DNA from: Prevotella sp. CAG:755
GTDB taxonomy: Bacteria > Bacteroidota > Bacteroidia > Bacteroidales > Bacteroidaceae
Assembly: GCA_000431275.1 (NCBI GenBank)
Contig: HF989240.1
Span: 1 to 16,531, forward strand
DNA length: 16,531 nucleotides
Reading direction: 5' to 3'
Shown piece by piece: positions 16,105-16,531 of the stretch (position 1 is its first letter; each line of letters starts with the position of its first letter). Position numbers and translations under genes: made by a program. A model generated the notes under the pieces. That model did not search any database, had not been told where the DNA came from, and saw only the letters and a list, made by a program, of their open reading frames with translations.

Positions 16105-16249
16105 CGTAGGGGCGCCACTTGTGACGCCCGCACGCCGGACACGGCGTAACGTCAACCGACGCACAGCCTGACGGAATTCATCGCCCCGGCGTGAAAACCT
16201 AGGTTTATCGTCCGGTGGGCCTCCGGGCGTCATAAATGGCGCCCCTACG
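16105..16249. repeat. REPIN-like element B (145 bp)
   Basis: Same organisation as element A without the extra 96 bases: left arm 16105-16130, right arm 16224-16249, GTAG foot at 16106-16109 and CTAC at 16245-16248, inner hairpin at 16132-16147. The left arm and inner hairpin are identical to those of element A. Confidence 0.85.
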
Positions 16250-16317
16250 ATGCGGCTGTTTTCCAGCGACACGACTGAAAATCCCGTCGCCCCGACCGCC
16301 TCACCTGCGGCTGTGCC

Positions 16318-16462
16318 CGTAGGGGCGCCACTTGTGACGCCCGCACGCCGGATACGGCGTCACGTCAACCGACGCACGGCCTGACGGAATCCATCGCCCG
16401 GGCGTGAAAATCGGGTTCATCGTCCGATGAGTTTGTCGGGCGTCATAAATGGCGCCCCTACG
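16318..16462. repeat. REPIN-like element C (145 bp)
   Basis: Left arm 16318-16343, right arm 16437-16462, GTAG foot at 16319-16322 and CTAC at 16458-16461. The inner hairpin (16345-16360) has loop GATA instead of GACA while its stem is unchanged. It is the same length as element B, with scattered substitutions in the centre. Confidence 0.85.
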
Positions 16463-16531
16463 TTGCGGCTGTTTTCCAGCGACACGACTAAAAATCCCGT
16501 CGTCCCGACCGCCTCACCTGCGGCTGGGCCC

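Larger units (their letters stand above)
15741..16531. repeat. Tandem array of REPIN-like inverted-repeat elements, open at the window edge
   Basis: Three elements (15775-16015, 16105-16249, 16318-16462) alternate with related linkers of 89, 68 and at least 68 bases. The linkers share the core AAATCCCGTCGCCCCGACC and a CACCTGCGGCTG end; a shorter linker remnant precedes the first element (from 15741). The second and third elements repeat with a period of exactly 213 bases, and a further 213 bases leads to position 16531, so another copy is expected just beyond the window. No protein-coding gene is supported within the region from 15558 on, and 15631-15740 shows nothing recognisable. Confidence 0.88.

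Noticed and set aside
16030..16272. 80-residue open frame on the minus strand across repeat elements A and B
   Set aside because: It is made of repeat DNA, has low-complexity Arg/Gly/Ala content and no promoter element was seen.
15741..16531. CRISPR array
   Set aside because: The period is 213 bases, units have long inverted ends, linkers are themselves repeated, and there are no short unique spacers or cas genes.
15741..16531. Integron cassette array (attC-like sites)
   Set aside because: There are no cassette genes between the repeats, no integrase, and the arms are nearly identical rather than sharing only conserved core sites.

Overview
The window looks like chromosomal DNA from a GC-rich member of the Bacteroidales, possibly Prevotellaceae-like; the family is a guess. 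Three things point there. Six leaders carry the Bacteroidetes sigma-ABfr -7 element TAnnTTTG at a consistent distance from a start codon, and the starts lack clear Shine-Dalgarno sequences. The ornithine-type carbamoyltransferase is the Bacteroides N-succinylornithine form. The 1.9-kb-residue alpha-2-macroglobulin-like protein has the thioester-less layout of Bacteroidetes homologues. No tRNA, rRNA, phage gene, transposase gene or CRISPR array was found.

Layout. (1) 47-6816: a giant secreted alpha-2-macroglobulin-like protein, then after 41 bases a secreted phytase-like/esterase-like beta-propeller protein, probably one operon, closed by a strong intrinsic terminator (6911-6947). (2) 7064-9367: a promoter, an RsmF-like rRNA m5C methyltransferase and, 20 bases on, PrmA (ribosomal protein L11 methyltransferase): a translation-apparatus methylation operon. 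(3) 9423-9879: a complete single-gene unit (promoter, 106-residue secreted Cys/His-rich protein, terminator) of unknown function. (4) 9968-12383: a biotin-dependent acyl-CoA carboxyltransferase operon: carboxyltransferase subunit, an odd 87-residue protein, and the biotin carboxyl carrier protein. It meets the next gene tail to tail across an 18-bp hairpin. (5) 12532-13497 (minus): argF', N-succinylornithine carbamoyltransferase of arginine synthesis, whose promoter diverges from that of (6) 13773-14555, a secreted GH16 beta-glucanase-like enzyme. (7) 15012-15557: a thioredoxin-fold lipoprotein with its own promoter. (8) 15741-16531: a gene-free array of long inverted-repeat elements that runs to the edge of the window.

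Functionally the genes are mostly ordinary housekeeping (arginine synthesis, propionyl/methylmalonyl-CoA metabolism, ribosome modification) plus cell-envelope and secreted proteins (macroglobulin, phytase-like, GH16, thioredoxin lipoprotein). The parts that are hardest to explain are the repeat array, which looks like REPINs (paired inverted REP hairpins with GTAG feet) arranged with a 213-bp period; the small Cys/His-rich exported protein with a 21-bp internal tandem duplication; and the 87-residue protein of the carboxylase operon, which appears to join a carrier-protein-like N-terminus to an OadG-like tail without a membrane anchor.
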